Below, in pieces: positions 30,794 through 42,427 of a stretch of DNA of 64,000 nt (positions are counted from its first letter, which is position 1; each line of letters opens with the position of its first letter). Both the position numbers and the translations under genes were made by a program. The notes below the pieces were generated by a model, which was given only the letters and a program-made list of their open reading frames with translations, did not search any database and had not been told where the DNA came from. The stretch lies in assembly GCF_004359215.1 (NCBI RefSeq), contig NC_090610.1:4432115-4496114 (forward strand), given 5' to 3'. The stretch comes from Bremia lactucae. Its lineage: Eukaryota; Oomycota; Peronosporomycetes; Peronosporales; Peronosporaceae.

Positions 30794-32894
30794 CAATACA
30801 TTAATCGTGGCATTTCCACGCAAATTTGCCAATATGTTTGATCTCAATTTCCAATATCCCCGTGGACAAGATGAAGAGGCGGGATTGCGTGCAACACCAA
30901 ACACCCCAGTTGTTCCAGCTGACTGACTCCCCCAGCTTAGGCAAGACATTTTTTATTGTAGTGTGGATTAACATGAGCAAAGAAATTCAGATTAGCGTGC
31001 ATGCATTCGGATTTTGTGCTTCTTTTTAATTTGTCGGAAGGTTCTCCACATGTCCGACCGATGATCATTTATTAGCCGGCAAAGGTGTGAAAACGTTAGA
31101 TACAAAATTAATGCAGAGACTTGTTAGTTAGCAATCCCAGGAGTGTGTTATTATTCTTACCGCAATACGAAAAATGTCTGCTGTCATATATGTAATGTTG
31201 AGATGGTGTGACTTTGCGTCTAGGGGCTAAGAAAAAGGTTAGTCAAATTGTTACTACAACTAAAAATTAGGCCGCTGCTATATGTACAACCCCATTTGAG
31301 CGCAACCATCGGATTGGAGGAGCTTGCGAACAAACCGCGGTAGAGAAACTCCTTGGAGAGTTTAGGCAGTTGGATCATTACTGCTCAGAGATTTCAATAA
31401 AAAGTTTACAGTTTCCTTAGAAAATTAATGGAAAGCTGTTCCGGCTTCATCAGTGTACTTCCTGGTGATTTCTCGGTCTACCGATCTGAAGCCAATCTTG
31501 GAACTTCACTGGAAGCCAACTTTGGACGCTTCACACCGAACTGGGCGTTTTCCGGCCATTCGCTGGGAACATGTACCTTGCAGAGGACAGAATTTGACAT
31601 TTGAAGTTGTGGTACGGTAGAACTGCAAGTGGACGTTGCATTATGGAAAGGATGCTGCGGCTCGAAATGATATACCACAAGACCTTATTGCGCTAATTTC
31701 ACAGCGCAAGCATTGGCTAAACGGCAATCTTTGTGCCAAGCTTTTCAGTAACTTAAATTGGCGTATCTTATCGGAAATTAATCACTAGTGCATGCGCAAG
31801 CTGGCCTTCTCGATTTTCTACCTGTATTATTTGCTGAATACGACATTTTTGTTTTTAATGCCGGCAACTTTCTGCTTGATGCTTTGTTTCATTCAATTTT
31901 AAGGCTTCCAGAAAAACCGACTTGGATTTGTTACCACGCCTCAATACACACAAGCGGTGCGGGATGGTTCAGTAAGAAATCATAATTTGTTGTATCTATT
32001 TCGGCTACTGGTGGTGATAATTGTTACTCTCGGCAACAGTCTAAAACAAAAGAACTTGCGTAAAACGCGCTTGGCGTGTACATGTCAATGCAAGTTACTG
32101 TCCAGACCGCCGTGCATACAACTCTTACGGGTGGGGTCTTTATTGTTCGCCCAACACTGCAACGCGAACTTCATCACATTCTTCTGATGTATGCACACTA
32201 TATAAATAACACTGCCTCTTAACTTTGTAAGCATTTTTACGATTTATTCTTTTTGCATTAGTGGCCAAAAATAATGGATGTTTCACATTTCGATGAGATT
32301 CCGCTAAAATGTGCCGAGCTGTGTGACTGATGCTACAAGCATTCGACTGGTACAAGTGTACAAACGCAGAAAACAGGTGTTACAAATTTCAATGAACAAT
32401 TCAATTAAAAATTATAATGCCGACGATGTCAGATGAATATCATTTTCCCACAGAGCTAATGTTACTAGCAGAACAATGCTCAGCTTAATAGCCTTTATCA
32501 TTTCATATTTCGCTATTATTAAGCCTCGCATCACAGCGTTTGTGTTCAGCCCCGTCATCGCGTCGCTACGTCAATGCCGCCACATCGGCTTCGTAGCTGA
32601 CAAAGTTCATATGGGGATGTATTGCAAATCCCTATACGTCGGCACCTCGACCACTCTCGTGTTGTCGACATTGCACCGTTCTAATTTAGTCTTTTGCCAA
32701 AATGTGCCAAAAAGTGGTACTTAAGACTTCATCTTTTGTAGTGTAAGGGAATTCTGTAATACCAAACAACAGCCTACCCAGAAGCGCACTCCAGAAGAGA
32801 CCGCACCGGCGCGAACTTTCAGATTTAATCCGTCGGACCTTCACTCTTGTATCCCGCGTCCAGCGGCGCGCACTTCAAAATCTAGTCTCTCATT
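30794..32894. other. Intergenic region with a retroelement relic
   Basis: About 2.1 kb without a convincing gene. At 31,800-31,900 (plus) the frame L-F-A-E-Y-D-I-F-V-F-N-A-G-N-F-L-L-D-A-L resembles F-F-A-E-Y-N-F-V-V-H-N-K-P-G-K-K-N-V-L-A from Gypsy RNase H (19,258), so a very old insertion lies here. The 3' part must hold the promoter of the deubiquitinase gene. Confidence 0.5.
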
Positions 32895-35800
32895 ATGGAG
32901 AGCTCGGAGATGGCGTCGCCAGTGCCCCCACCTGACGCACAATTGTTACACACGAGCTCGACCTCGCCGGCACGCGATCTGTCGCTTCATGAAGTTGGTG
33001 TTACAGAAGCAGTTAGCAGCAGCATCGATTTTAACAATGCGGATGTAGATACCATTGCCGCAGAGGATGATGAGTCTTGCTCAGAAGTCAGTATGCGCGA
33101 AACAAACAGGACCACAACAGCCTCTTTATCTGCTCCAAACGCGCCCACGCCGCTGGATGCCACCACTTCACCGTCACTTCTGTCTACTAGGTCCTCCAAC
33201 GACCACTTGATTACTGAATTTCCTGGCGCCTCAACTCAGCAACAGGATGATAGCGAGGGTACAGACGTCGTGCCGCAGCTGGTAAGGATAGACAGCGCGC
33301 GCATCGCCCCGACGCTCGAGCGATCCCACACATCTAGTGAACTTCTTGGTTTATCTTTGAAATCAAGGCAAGTGGCTGAGTCAGCATTTTTGAGTTCGTC
33401 GTCTGGATCCGCCCCGTCGTTTGAGATCGAGAGTGTATCGCTCCCTATTGAAGGCATTACCGAGGCAGAGTTTGACAAGACGATTCACACTGTCTTTTCG
33501 GTTGAGGTGAGACTGCAGGGAGGTCTTCAGTGGATTATACGCAAGCGATACTCAGATTTTCGAGAGCTACACGAACGCTTAAAACGAACTAGTTCGCCTG
33601 TGAAGCAGTTGTACTTTCCCAAGCGTCATGTATTTCGCAATCGTCATCAAAGCGTAGTGGAACAGCGACGTAGTGAGCTGGAGAAGTATATTAAAGAGGT
33701 GTTGGAAATTCGACCGCTTATACGCGTGCCACTTTTTAATTTTTTGGAGGTATATGCACACATGGAGTCATACGAGCGAAAACTGCAACGACACAAGAAG
33801 GAACTGGAGTCAGAACGAATGAAAAACATGCTGCCATTTGAGCGATTGGAGGACTTTTCAATTGCTTTTAAACGGCTGTGTTCCTCCAAATATCTATATC
33901 ACGGAAGCTCATCAAAAATCGATACTGAGAGCTTGCGTAGCTCGACGAGCAGTTCGGCGCCGCCTTCATCGGGAGCCCAGGGCGGACGACCACCAACTTC
34001 GCCAATAAAGGAGACGACAACAGCTATCCAAGAGCCTTCGAAGGGAAGCACAACAGACGAGCACGGGAACCGCCACAGTGTCATAATGCACACGGCTGGA
34101 TCGCAAATTTGCATAAGTCGCGCTTCCTTTCGTCGAGACATTCTTGGTGTTTTCCCGGATATGCCGTCGAGCTTTGCGATGCGATTTATGAAAGCCGTTT
34201 CCGACCGTCAAGGCTCAGACATCAACATGGACGAATTTTTGCGCGCGGTTGCAATTTTAAACTGTGGTACAATGGAAGACAGGCTGCAGTTTATCTTTAA
34301 TATGTGCGACCTAGACCACGCAGGAAAAGTGCAAAGCACAGGACTTAGTAACTTTTTGGTATCGCTGCATGGAAGACACGTGCTGGATCGGCCGGAGAAC
34401 CGTCGTCTGCTGAGTGAAGGTTTCGATCAGGGCCGAGTACGCATGAGCTGTGATGATTTTATTAAGATAGTACCAGATCTTGAGGCACACCATACGCTCG
34501 TTGACTGGATGAAATCTTTTGCCGATATTTTGTGTGAAACGGCTGATCCTCAGCTCTTAGAGTCGCAAGAGGAGTTTAATCCTATAGTGCAACAGAAAAT
34601 TTTAGCTAACGAGACACATTTCAGTTTGAAAGAGGTAACAGTCTTGCGCGACGCCTTTAATAATTATCGTGCCTCCGGAGGCGGCGATGCCGTGGATGTG
34701 GACGCCCTTACCAGCGATTTTCCACTGGAGATGTCTGAAGACCGGTTTTGCCGTGTGTTTGCAAGCTTTGGCTCGCGCGCCAACGGGTCTGAAATTGATG
34801 TTTTTAGCTTTGTAAGTGCTTTGTCAATCGCTTGTCGGGGCACGACCAAGGAAAAGGCTGAGTTTGCTTTCAAGCTTTTTGCAAGCGCTGGTGATGGTTC
34901 GTTTATGACGCGTGAGGACATCTACGGTATGCTTAGGCTGGACATTACTCAAAATTCAGAGCTGGAAAGCCAAATTACATCTATTATTGAGAAAAAACAC
35001 TTGGCTCTGAACGCCACGAAAAGCTTATCATCATCGTCTCTCATGGACAGCATGGGTCCAAGGACACCATCAGTATCGGGATCGGAATTGGGTATTTTTG
35101 TTGATGGTCTTTTGAAAGGCTACGGACAGAGAAGAAGCATTCGTGACGTAAGCACGGCCTCGACAAAGGCTTTAATGCTAACGCTTGATGAATTTACATT
35201 GTGGGCTATTAAGCAGAAGTATGAGATGTCAACGCTGCGAATTATGCGTGAAGTTGCTTTCATTGATCTTGGATTAGTTCCGTCGACAAAGGAGGAAGAA
35301 CTTTTAATTGCAACGGGGTGCTACACCCCTTATGATCCTGCCACGTTGGTAGAGGACGATCGGTGGTATCTGGTCGAGCGCAAGTGGTTTATCCACTGGT
35401 GTAGATATATACAAATCCATGTAAAAGAGTCTCTAGCACTATCTCATTCTGCTTCAAACTCCACGTTGATCACGACTTCAGCTTCTACGTCAACTCCAAG
35501 CACGTCGAAAGTACAAGTCATTGGCAGCAATACTCCACAAAAGGACAACTATATGAAGAATCTTAAGGGGGAAATTGTACGCCCGAAGTGCATCAATAAT
35601 TATCCTCTACTAACAAGTGATCGTCGTGACCGAATCCTAAAGACATCCGATGGCATAAAATTTGGTCGGCATTACTTTATTATATGTGAACAATTGTGGA
35701 TGGCGCTTAAGTTGTGGTACGGGGGTGGCCCAGAGATACAGCGGCGAGTTGTGATTGCAAGTAACGGCGAACCGGTGCTAGACATTTGGGAAACAAAATC

Positions 35801-38624
35801 GAAGCTTCTGAAGAAAAAGCTTAAGGAAACAGAGACCCCTTCCATTGATTTAAATAAAAAAGAGGATGGCGAAGATGTAGAAGATGATTTTTCATCTGTT
35901 CCTTCCGAAGAAGAATCTCGTCGAAAGCAGGAACTTGCTCTTCCCCGCCGAATGCGATCGGGAGGCTCGGTTGGACTTGCAAATCTCGGGAACACTTGTT
36001 ATATGAATTCTGCTTTGCAGTGCCTCACTAACACGAAGCTACTAGCCGAATACTTTCTTTCGGGAATGTATATGGAGGACATTAATCGTACTAGCACACT
36101 GGGACTGCAAGGCAAGCTAGCGGAGGTCTATGGTAAACTTGCAGAAGATATGTGGTGTGTTAAGCAAAAATCGATCTCTCCGCGAAATTTTAAGAAGTCC
36201 ATTGGTAAATTTAACGAAGCATTTCGTGGCAATGATCAACAAGATGCCCAGGAGCTTCTTGCATTCCTTTTGAGTGGATTAAGCGAGGATCTAAATAGGA
36301 TTCATGACAAGCCTTATATAGAACAGCCAGATAGTGATGGGCGTTATGATGGTGACCTTGCCGATGAATGGTGGCGAAATCATCTTAGGCGTGAGGTTTC
36401 AATTATTGTTGCGCTGTTCACAGGCCAGTATAAGTCGCTCTTGACATGCAGTGTTTGCGGCTTTAAGTCTGCACGATTTGAGCCCTTTACTTTTCTCCAA
36501 GTTCCGCTGCCAGAACCCAAGCATAATACGGTAACAGTGCAAGTTATGCTAGCTAACGGTGTCACTCCGATGAAGGTTTCGGTGCGATTAAGTATCTCAG
36601 CGACGATATTCGATTTGAAACATGAGCTAATGAAAATGTGCCACGAAGAATTCAATTTGCCAGAAGTCTCGGAGAGTGATATTAAACTGTGCGAATTTAG
36701 TGGATGTATGATTTTGAGCTTTAAAGCTGACAATCGTCGAATAGGTCAAATACGCAGTATTGATCGACTTGTTGCTTTTCAATTAGAGCCGCTCGGCCCA
36801 GAAATGTATGAAGCGACCCGACATCGCCGCCCATCGTGTGTCCAGGCGGTTGGGTCAGGAGGTATTAAATCTGATGACGATGATCACTCCAATTTTTATG
36901 AGAAGCTGGCTAAAGGCGTGCTTGTCGATTTTCGAATGCGAACGCAATCGCAAGACTATATTCCCGCTGTTGTTTTAGAGCCACCGGCAGCCCACGCTGA
37001 CTACGATGATCAATCAGTAGTACGTGTGCGTCTGTGCCGCACAGAGGATGAAATGAAGGTGCCGCTGAATCGGTTGCGACCACGCCAAGCGCGGCTGCTA
37101 TACATTCCATTGCTTTCGCGTAAACTAAGCTACTCCGCGGTGTACTTTAAGAATCCATTCAGGCCTGTGCCTTTCGGCTCTCCGAACCTTTTGCGACTTT
37201 GTCCCGAGATGACGAGTGGTCTGCAATTGTATCAGCAAGTGTGGGAACGTGTGAATAAATATGTGGGACCGAACGCTACACCCCCGACTGAGTGGCAAGA
37301 GAATGAATCGCAAAATCTGGACCTTCTAGTCACGAATAACATCGATAGCGTATTTGCGGGCTTAAAGGACACATCTGAGAGTATTAGTTCAAAGTGCGGG
37401 TTTTTGCTACGCCGCGTCGAAAATAAAGGACTTACTGATTCGCGGTCTTCATGGCTGACACGCAGCTTTGGATTCACTATTCCATGCACATCGGAGCGCT
37501 TGGACATTTTGGAAGATGAAGCTATTGCGATTGACTGGGATCTGAGTGTATTTCAGAACCGCGAAATGATGGACAAGATGAAACACGTGGAAAATCATGA
37601 CAGTGTAGCTCGAAACGAGGCAATTGACAAGGGCCCTGTGCCTCTTAAACACTGTTTGGATGCATTCACGAGCGAAGAGAAGATAAGTGAGGGCTTTTGC
37701 TCTAGCTGTAAGCAACACCAGGAGATGACGAAAAAGCTAGAAATTTGGCGCCTACCTCCAGTTATGGTGGTGCACTTGAAGCGTTTCCAGTACACGCAGA
37801 CATATCGGAGAAAGCTTGCGTCGCTTGTGGAGTTCCCAATTCATGACTTGGACTTGTCATGCTGCGTTGCTCCTCATGATGAAATTCCAGAGAAATATCC
37901 GATGAAGAAACGCAGAAATTCTCTAGGTGGGGTGGCAAACCCTGCACGGAAGCTCTTTAAACTTAGGTCACGCGGCGAATGTACCACAAGTAATGTATCT
38001 ACTCCTCCAACTATCACAGAAGAAATCTCTCCCAGGGTTGTGATGAACAAGCGCGAAGAGAATTTATCCGAGTCGGCAAACATAATTATCGAAGAAAATC
38101 CCGAAGGTAGCAAATTGCCTGCAGAAGCGCCTGAAAAAGCCTCAGATGTATTGCTGTCTACCACAAAGGAACATTGCTCTACCGTGACGGACAGTGAATT
38201 CGCCTTCACATCTCCAACGGAGAGTGATATTGAGGCCGCGGCCGAAGCAGCAGCAGTGCGCAACCGTGTGCGCCGTGGATACACAAACTCAAACTTGGAC
38301 CAATCGCGATGCCTGGAGACCAAGTATAATCTGTATGGTGTTGTGAATCACCAGGGTGCGTTAGGCGGTGGTCATTACACGGCCTATGCGAAAAATTTTG
38401 TGGATGACCAATGGTATTACTATGATGACGAGCGTGTTCGTGTTGTAGAGGACCAACAGGTTGTAAGTCCGTCCGCTTACTTGCTGTTCTACCTTCGCTC
38501 AGATATGGACGACGTATTAGTGAAGGACTTGTTTCCAAAAAACTTGAAACCTGGCAAAATCACAGATGAGGACATTGAACGCTTTGTCGAAGACGGTGAC
38601 GACCACCGCTGCAACATTATGTAA
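32895..38624 (+). CDS. Ubiquitin carboxyl-terminal hydrolase, USP32-like, with PX domain
   Basis: Removes ubiquitin from proteins. A single 1909-codon exon encodes, in order: a Ser/Thr-rich N-terminus (1-175); a PX phosphoinositide-binding domain (~177-290, with R-K-R-Y-S-D-F-R-E-L-H); EF-hand-like segments (~410-700); a DUSP domain (~800-960, D-D-R-W-Y-L-V and W-F-I-H-W-C); and the USP catalytic domain (~1025-1895) with the Cys box G-L-A-N-L-G-N-T-C-Y-M-N-S (nucleophile Cys1035), D-Q-Q-D-A-Q-E-L, and the His box G-G-G-H-Y-T-A-Y (His1827). Two C-x-x-C pairs (at ~1191-1194 and ~1605-1608) could bind zinc. EF hands plus DUSP plus USP plus a C-terminal CaaX-like Cys-Asn-Ile-Met are the layout of human USP32, except for the PX domain. 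The ATG at 32895 follows in-frame stops; Met6 is an alternative. Confidence 0.92.
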   Translation: MESSEMASPVPPPDAQLLHTSSTSPARDLSLHEVGVTEAVSSSIDFNNADVDTIAAEDDESCSEVSMRETNRTTTASLSAPNAPTPLDATTSPSLLSTRSSNDHLITEFPGASTQQQDDSEGTDVVPQLVRIDSARIAPTLERSHTSSELLGLSLKSRQVAESAFLSSSSGSAPSFEIESVSLPIEGITEAEFDKTIHTVFSVEVRLQGGLQWIIRKRYSDFRELHERLKRTSSPVKQLYFPKRHVFRNRHQSVVEQRRSELEKYIKEVLEIRPLIRVPLFNFLEVYAHMESYERKLQRHKKELESERMKNMLPFERLEDFSIAFKRLCSSKYLYHGSSSKIDTESLRSSTSSSAPPSSGAQGGRPPTSPIKETTTAIQEPSKGSTTDEHGNRHSVIMHTAGSQICISRASFRRDILGVFPDMPSSFAMRFMKAVSDRQGSDINMDEFLRAVAILNCGTMEDRLQFIFNMCDLDHAGKVQSTGLSNFLVSLHGRHVLDRPENRRLLSEGFDQGRVRMSCDDFIKIVPDLEAHHTLVDWMKSFADILCETADPQLLESQEEFNPIVQQKILANETHFSLKEVTVLRDAFNNYRASGGGDAVDVDALTSDFPLEMSEDRFCRVFASFGSRANGSEIDVFSFVSALSIACRGTTKEKAEFAFKLFASAGDGSFMTREDIYGMLRLDITQNSELESQITSIIEKKHLALNATKSLSSSSLMDSMGPRTPSVSGSELGIFVDGLLKGYGQRRSIRDVSTASTKALMLTLDEFTLWAIKQKYEMSTLRIMREVAFIDLGLVPSTKEEELLIATGCYTPYDPATLVEDDRWYLVERKWFIHWCRYIQIHVKESLALSHSASNSTLITTSASTSTPSTSKVQVIGSNTPQKDNYMKNLKGEIVRPKCINNYPLLTSDRRDRILKTSDGIKFGRHYFIICEQLWMALKLWYGGGPEIQRRVVIASNGEPVLDIWETKSKLLKKKLKETETPSIDLNKKEDGEDVEDDFSSVPSEEESRRKQELALPRRMRSGGSVGLANLGNTCYMNSALQCLTNTKLLAEYFLSGMYMEDINRTSTLGLQGKLAEVYGKLAEDMWCVKQKSISPRNFKKSIGKFNEAFRGNDQQDAQELLAFLLSGLSEDLNRIHDKPYIEQPDSDGRYDGDLADEWWRNHLRREVSIIVALFTGQYKSLLTCSVCGFKSARFEPFTFLQVPLPEPKHNTVTVQVMLANGVTPMKVSVRLSISATIFDLKHELMKMCHEEFNLPEVSESDIKLCEFSGCMILSFKADNRRIGQIRSIDRLVAFQLEPLGPEMYEATRHRRPSCVQAVGSGGIKSDDDDHSNFYEKLAKGVLVDFRMRTQSQDYIPAVVLEPPAAHADYDDQSVVRVRLCRTEDEMKVPLNRLRPRQARLLYIPLLSRKLSYSAVYFKNPFRPVPFGSPNLLRLCPEMTSGLQLYQQVWERVNKYVGPNATPPTEWQENESQNLDLLVTNNIDSVFAGLKDTSESISSKCGFLLRRVENKGLTDSRSSWLTRSFGFTIPCTSERLDILEDEAIAIDWDLSVFQNREMMDKMKHVENHDSVARNEAIDKGPVPLKHCLDAFTSEEKISEGFCSSCKQHQEMTKKLEIWRLPPVMVVHLKRFQYTQTYRRKLASLVEFPIHDLDLSCCVAPHDEIPEKYPMKKRRNSLGGVANPARKLFKLRSRGECTTSNVSTPPTITEEISPRVVMNKREENLSESANIIIEENPEGSKLPAEAPEKASDVLLSTTKEHCSTVTDSEFAFTSPTESDIEAAAEAAAVRNRVRRGYTNSNLDQSRCLETKYNLYGVVNHQGALGGGHYTAYAKNFVDDQWYYYDDERVRVVEDQQVVSPSAYLLFYLRSDMDDVLVKDLFPKNLKPGKITDEDIERFVEDGDDHRCNIM

Positions 38625-40154
38625 AATAAATTCGGAGTTCGTGCATCAATTTTAAATTTGTTAGCGCAAATAGTGACCAAATTAAGTTGGAAGCTCTCAG
38701 GTATTTTAAATCGATATTGCACAACCTGCACTAACTGTTCCGTGCAGAGCACCCACTATCTCCTTTTAATGCAATCTCTTTCAACACCAAAAATGTGTTC
38801 GAAGACATTCTCATCATGTAATTTCATCTTGGATCCACTTTTATTAAAAATTCTTGTGCGTAGGAAAATTCAGTGCGCTGTTGGCGTATTTCGAGACCAT
38901 GTTTACGACAAAAAAGTCAGCTAATTCGTTCCGTTGCTCATCAAACGCTTCAAATCTAAGAAGCGCTGCCGGAGCTGTCAAGTCTGCCTGCTGCCTTTTT
39001 TACGATGCTGTGTGCAGTGAAATTGCCTTGTACAGCGTTTAATTTTACAATCAGAAGTGGATGCTCGCTTGTACTTCTAGTCACATTCATTCGATTACAG
39101 TGACTATTTAGCTGGACTTCTAGCAGCATTTTTATTAAATGCAGGCTTGTAGAAAGGATTTTCGCTATTTTCTTTACTATTGCAACTATTTTGTACTGGA
39201 ATCACAGCTGTAGTCTTCGTCACTGTCGTCGCATGCTAAACACGAAGCAGACTTCGTAATTTTCGACTAGGCCATGAAGTTGCTGAAAATGCATTTAATC
39301 TCGGCGAAAGCGCACAGAGCAATACCTGCGTCGGTGTGAGTGCTGACATTTTAAAGCTCTTACATATACCAAATAGCCTGGTGAAATCCGGAGAGCATTC
39401 GTTGCTGCAACACGGAACGAACGATCAACCCCACTGCTATTTAGAATGATTGCAGATTTTCTTACAAATTCACATCGGATACTGCCTTCAATGTAGATGT
39501 CATTTAGATTTTGTCTGACCTCAGAAATGTTTAATCGGTAAAATTAAGTTGCACCTTGTCGAATTCTGCAGATATTGGACGAGAGATGAGGCCTGTACAA
39601 GTAGAAAAGTTGTAACGCGAGCCGGTGACCTCGAGGTGGATAGCATCAACGCCATGATTATCCGTAAATAGCACTGATGTAATGAAAGTTGGCATAGCGC
39701 GTATCTCGTACGACTAGTGTCCTTCCTACGACGTTGAGAAGCGAAGCTTATCGCGAAACACACTTGGCGCTGTGCTGGTCGTAATTTTTGGCTCAAATCG
39801 AGAATAACTTAGTCTATCGGTTTGCGGGTAATCATTGCTGAAAGTCGCATAGGAGCACGCGGCGCCGTTGGTGCCTAAGCATCACCTTTATCGGCCAATG
39901 CCCCGACAACATAACTACAAACATTATATCACCAATTTTCTGTCTTCCGCTTAAGCTATCGGATCTTACCTAAGCAGCTAAGACTATTGCTACAAGCAGG
40001 CGACTTCCTTCAGCACTTCCGTGACGTTTCATGATCCACTTTAAATAGTTCGAAGTCAAGGTGTGCTACACACAGCTATTTAATATTTGAAACAGGTTTT
40101 CACACGAAAGGCGCACCTCTGCTGGTACATAGCATCTCCGTATCTTAACTTATA
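38625..40154. other. Intergenic spacer
   Basis: Stops in all frames; short frames (88 codons at most) with no recognisable content. No repeat match to the flanking retroelements. It includes the 3' end of the deubiquitinase transcript and the promoter of the E2 gene. Confidence 0.5.
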
Positions 40155-40966
40155 ATGGTAAGCAATTATACTCCAGCGTATGCGTTGTCCGTCCCTTCAT
40201 TGCATACCATTTGCGTGGCTTGTGTATTCATAAGCATTGAATATATCATTGAACTTTATAGCTCTCACGGGAGAATTTGCCGCCTCAAGTAGCCCAGCGC
40301 GTGGCTCGTGAGCTTCGGAAGCTCGTAATGCAACCTTTAGATGGCATACGATACCTGCCTCAACGTGAGGAACAGCTTAGTGAGATTTATGCCGAAATTC
40401 GTGGACCGGAGCACACGCCCTACGAAGGTGGCTACTTTAAAGTCAAACTGACACTCACAGTGAGCTTTCCAGAACAGCCGCCTCGCGGCGTATTCTTGAC
40501 CAGAATCTTTCATCCCAATGTGTCCCAGCCGGCAGGAGACATTTGCGTCAATACGCTGAAGAAGGACTGGAAAGTGACACTTGGCCTGGCTCATGTGCTA
40601 CAGGTGATTCGTTGTCTGCTTATCGTCCCATTCCCAGAGTCGTCGTTAAATGATGAGGCAGGAAAGCTGTTTCTCGACAGTTATGGTGATTATGCACGGC
40701 GTGCTAAGCTTTGGACAAAGATTCATGCATCAAGTCGATTCACTGCGGACGTGGATTCCGAAAAAATGAGTGGAAAGACTATTACGACTCAAAGTGCTAC
40801 TAGTCGGCATAGCAACAGCGGCAATCAGCATAAAAGACCTGCTGACAACGGCCCAAGCCTGGAAGGCATGGAAGAATCGACCAAAAAGTCGACCTATGTC
40901 AGTGATGTGGAAAACTCTCTCAAAAAGAAAAAGAATAACAAGAAGAAGAGCATCACGCGATTGTAG
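40155..40966 (+). CDS. Ubiquitin-conjugating enzyme E2, UBE2S type
   Basis: Transfers ubiquitin; animal UBE2S extends Lys11-linked chains for the anaphase-promoting complex. I propose a first exon of only ATG (40155-40157), then an intron 40158-40261 (GTAAGC...TTTATAG) and an exon 40262-40966. This gives M-L-S-R-E-N-L-P-P-Q, closely like the start of animal UBE2S (V-E-N-L-P-P-H), and 235 residues. Support: the second exon has an in-frame stop just upstream (40259) and no ATG in the expected place. The UBC fold has F-H-P-N-V, then the catalytic Cys at residue 96 (G-D-I-C-V-N), as in human Cys95, and A-L-N-E-E-A-like S-L-N-D-E-A. The C-terminus is Lys-rich and ends with I-T-R-L, comparable with the L-R-R-L tail used for APC/C binding. 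Confidence 0.88.
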
Positions 40967-42427
40967 AGCAGTCAGTATGCAAAAGTTACACCTATTGCAC
41001 CTTCACATGTCGCCGTTTCGTTTCAAATGCCTCATGGCAATCAAAAATGATTTTTGAACTCATTTATAATTTATCTAAGCTGTCAATGAACCCTACATAC
41101 CTTGTTTGCTAGTGCATTTCGCAAGTTCCAGCTTATGGCACGTTGCACCCATAGAGATTTTTTTTGGTATTCAATTGACCATAGAATTTAACATGATTAT
41201 GGCCCTTGCCTATTGTTCCTCCTGACCTAAATCCAACGTTGCCTAGAATACAACGCCTAATTCATGATATCGATGCAGATTACTGAAGATTCAAGATATG
41301 CCAACACAGGTTATATCAGCTACGGAAATGGCGTAAGGAAAATGCACAGATACTTAACTCGTATCCTTTTTACTATTCGAGCAGGTACTCTGTCGTGAAT
41401 GTTTGATTGATATGCTGCGCCATATATTACAAAATTAGTGATCTGATGCAATTTTAATTCATAAATCATCGAATAATTCTCAAACATAAATTTTCCTTTT
41501 GCTCTTAAAGCTATCTCGATTCCAGTAGGCGGGGACTATCGTATTTATGGACGTTATAAGCTCCATAGGCGCATATGTAAATGGCATGTAATCCACAAGT
41601 CGCTGGTGCAAAACTACAATTCAGCTATGACGCTGTACAGAATTTTTCCAGGATTCTGTTAATAACGGTATATTTGCGTGATCGAAGAAAGGGGTTTACA
41701 AAGTGCGCCGAAAAAGATTAAAAAAGCTCCACTTCATAATATAACAGATCCTCTTGCAAGCGAGAATAGCTCGGTGAAATATCGTCAATGAATTTCGCTG
41801 AAAATTTTGCTCAAAAATTGCGAGTTGGCCTCTACGGAAATAGTGAGCCGTGAAGCCCCAGAATATATATTTTTAATAATGCGTCAATTTTGCAAGCCTA
41901 AATAGACATTTCTCGAGCCGAAATTGTATTTTGGCCGAGCAAATTGGACATGGTGCATAATTTTCGCACCAGTAGGCTCCAGATGCACGCTACTTCAAAG
42001 ATCAGTGGCCTTTTGTTTGTTGGACGGACAGATTCGAGAACTGCAGCTTGGATTAAGTTTAGTCTACCCATTTAATAATATAATGTAATGACCTCCTTCT
42101 TGTTTTCGAATTGGTGACCGTTACTTGCTGCTGCTACCTTGGGATATATGATACAGTTAATGCGCTTCATCACTATTTTAATCGAGGCGCCGCTCTCAAT
42201 CGTTTCAATGAGTTGCCAATATTTAATACTTTGTTCATGCGGCTTTTGATCATTTCGACTGTCGATCGCTTCATCACAAAATCCACAACAATCCATAGTC
42301 TTGCAACTGAACTATTCATGTCCTCACTGTCCATCAAAAATAAATTTCCCCATTTTTTCAGCCCTGCTTATATTTCAAACTGCAATTTGAGCTTCATCTA
42401 ATTTATCTCGTTCGGCATCCATGATAA
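40967..42427. other. Intergenic spacer between convergent genes
   Basis: AT-rich sequence between the 3' ends of the E2 gene (+) and the WW gene (-). No gene, repeat match or RNA structure could be supported. The 96-codon frame at 42111-42401 has no recognisable motif. Confidence 0.5.

Noticed and set aside
32476..32724. 82-codon frame with hydrophobic N-terminus, possible secreted effector
   Set aside because: No RxLR/dEER, crinkler or other effector motif, and no other support for a gene.
37874..38538. Minus-strand frames of 110-149 codons within the deubiquitinase gene
   Set aside because: They are complementary to conserved USP sequence and carry no motif of their own.
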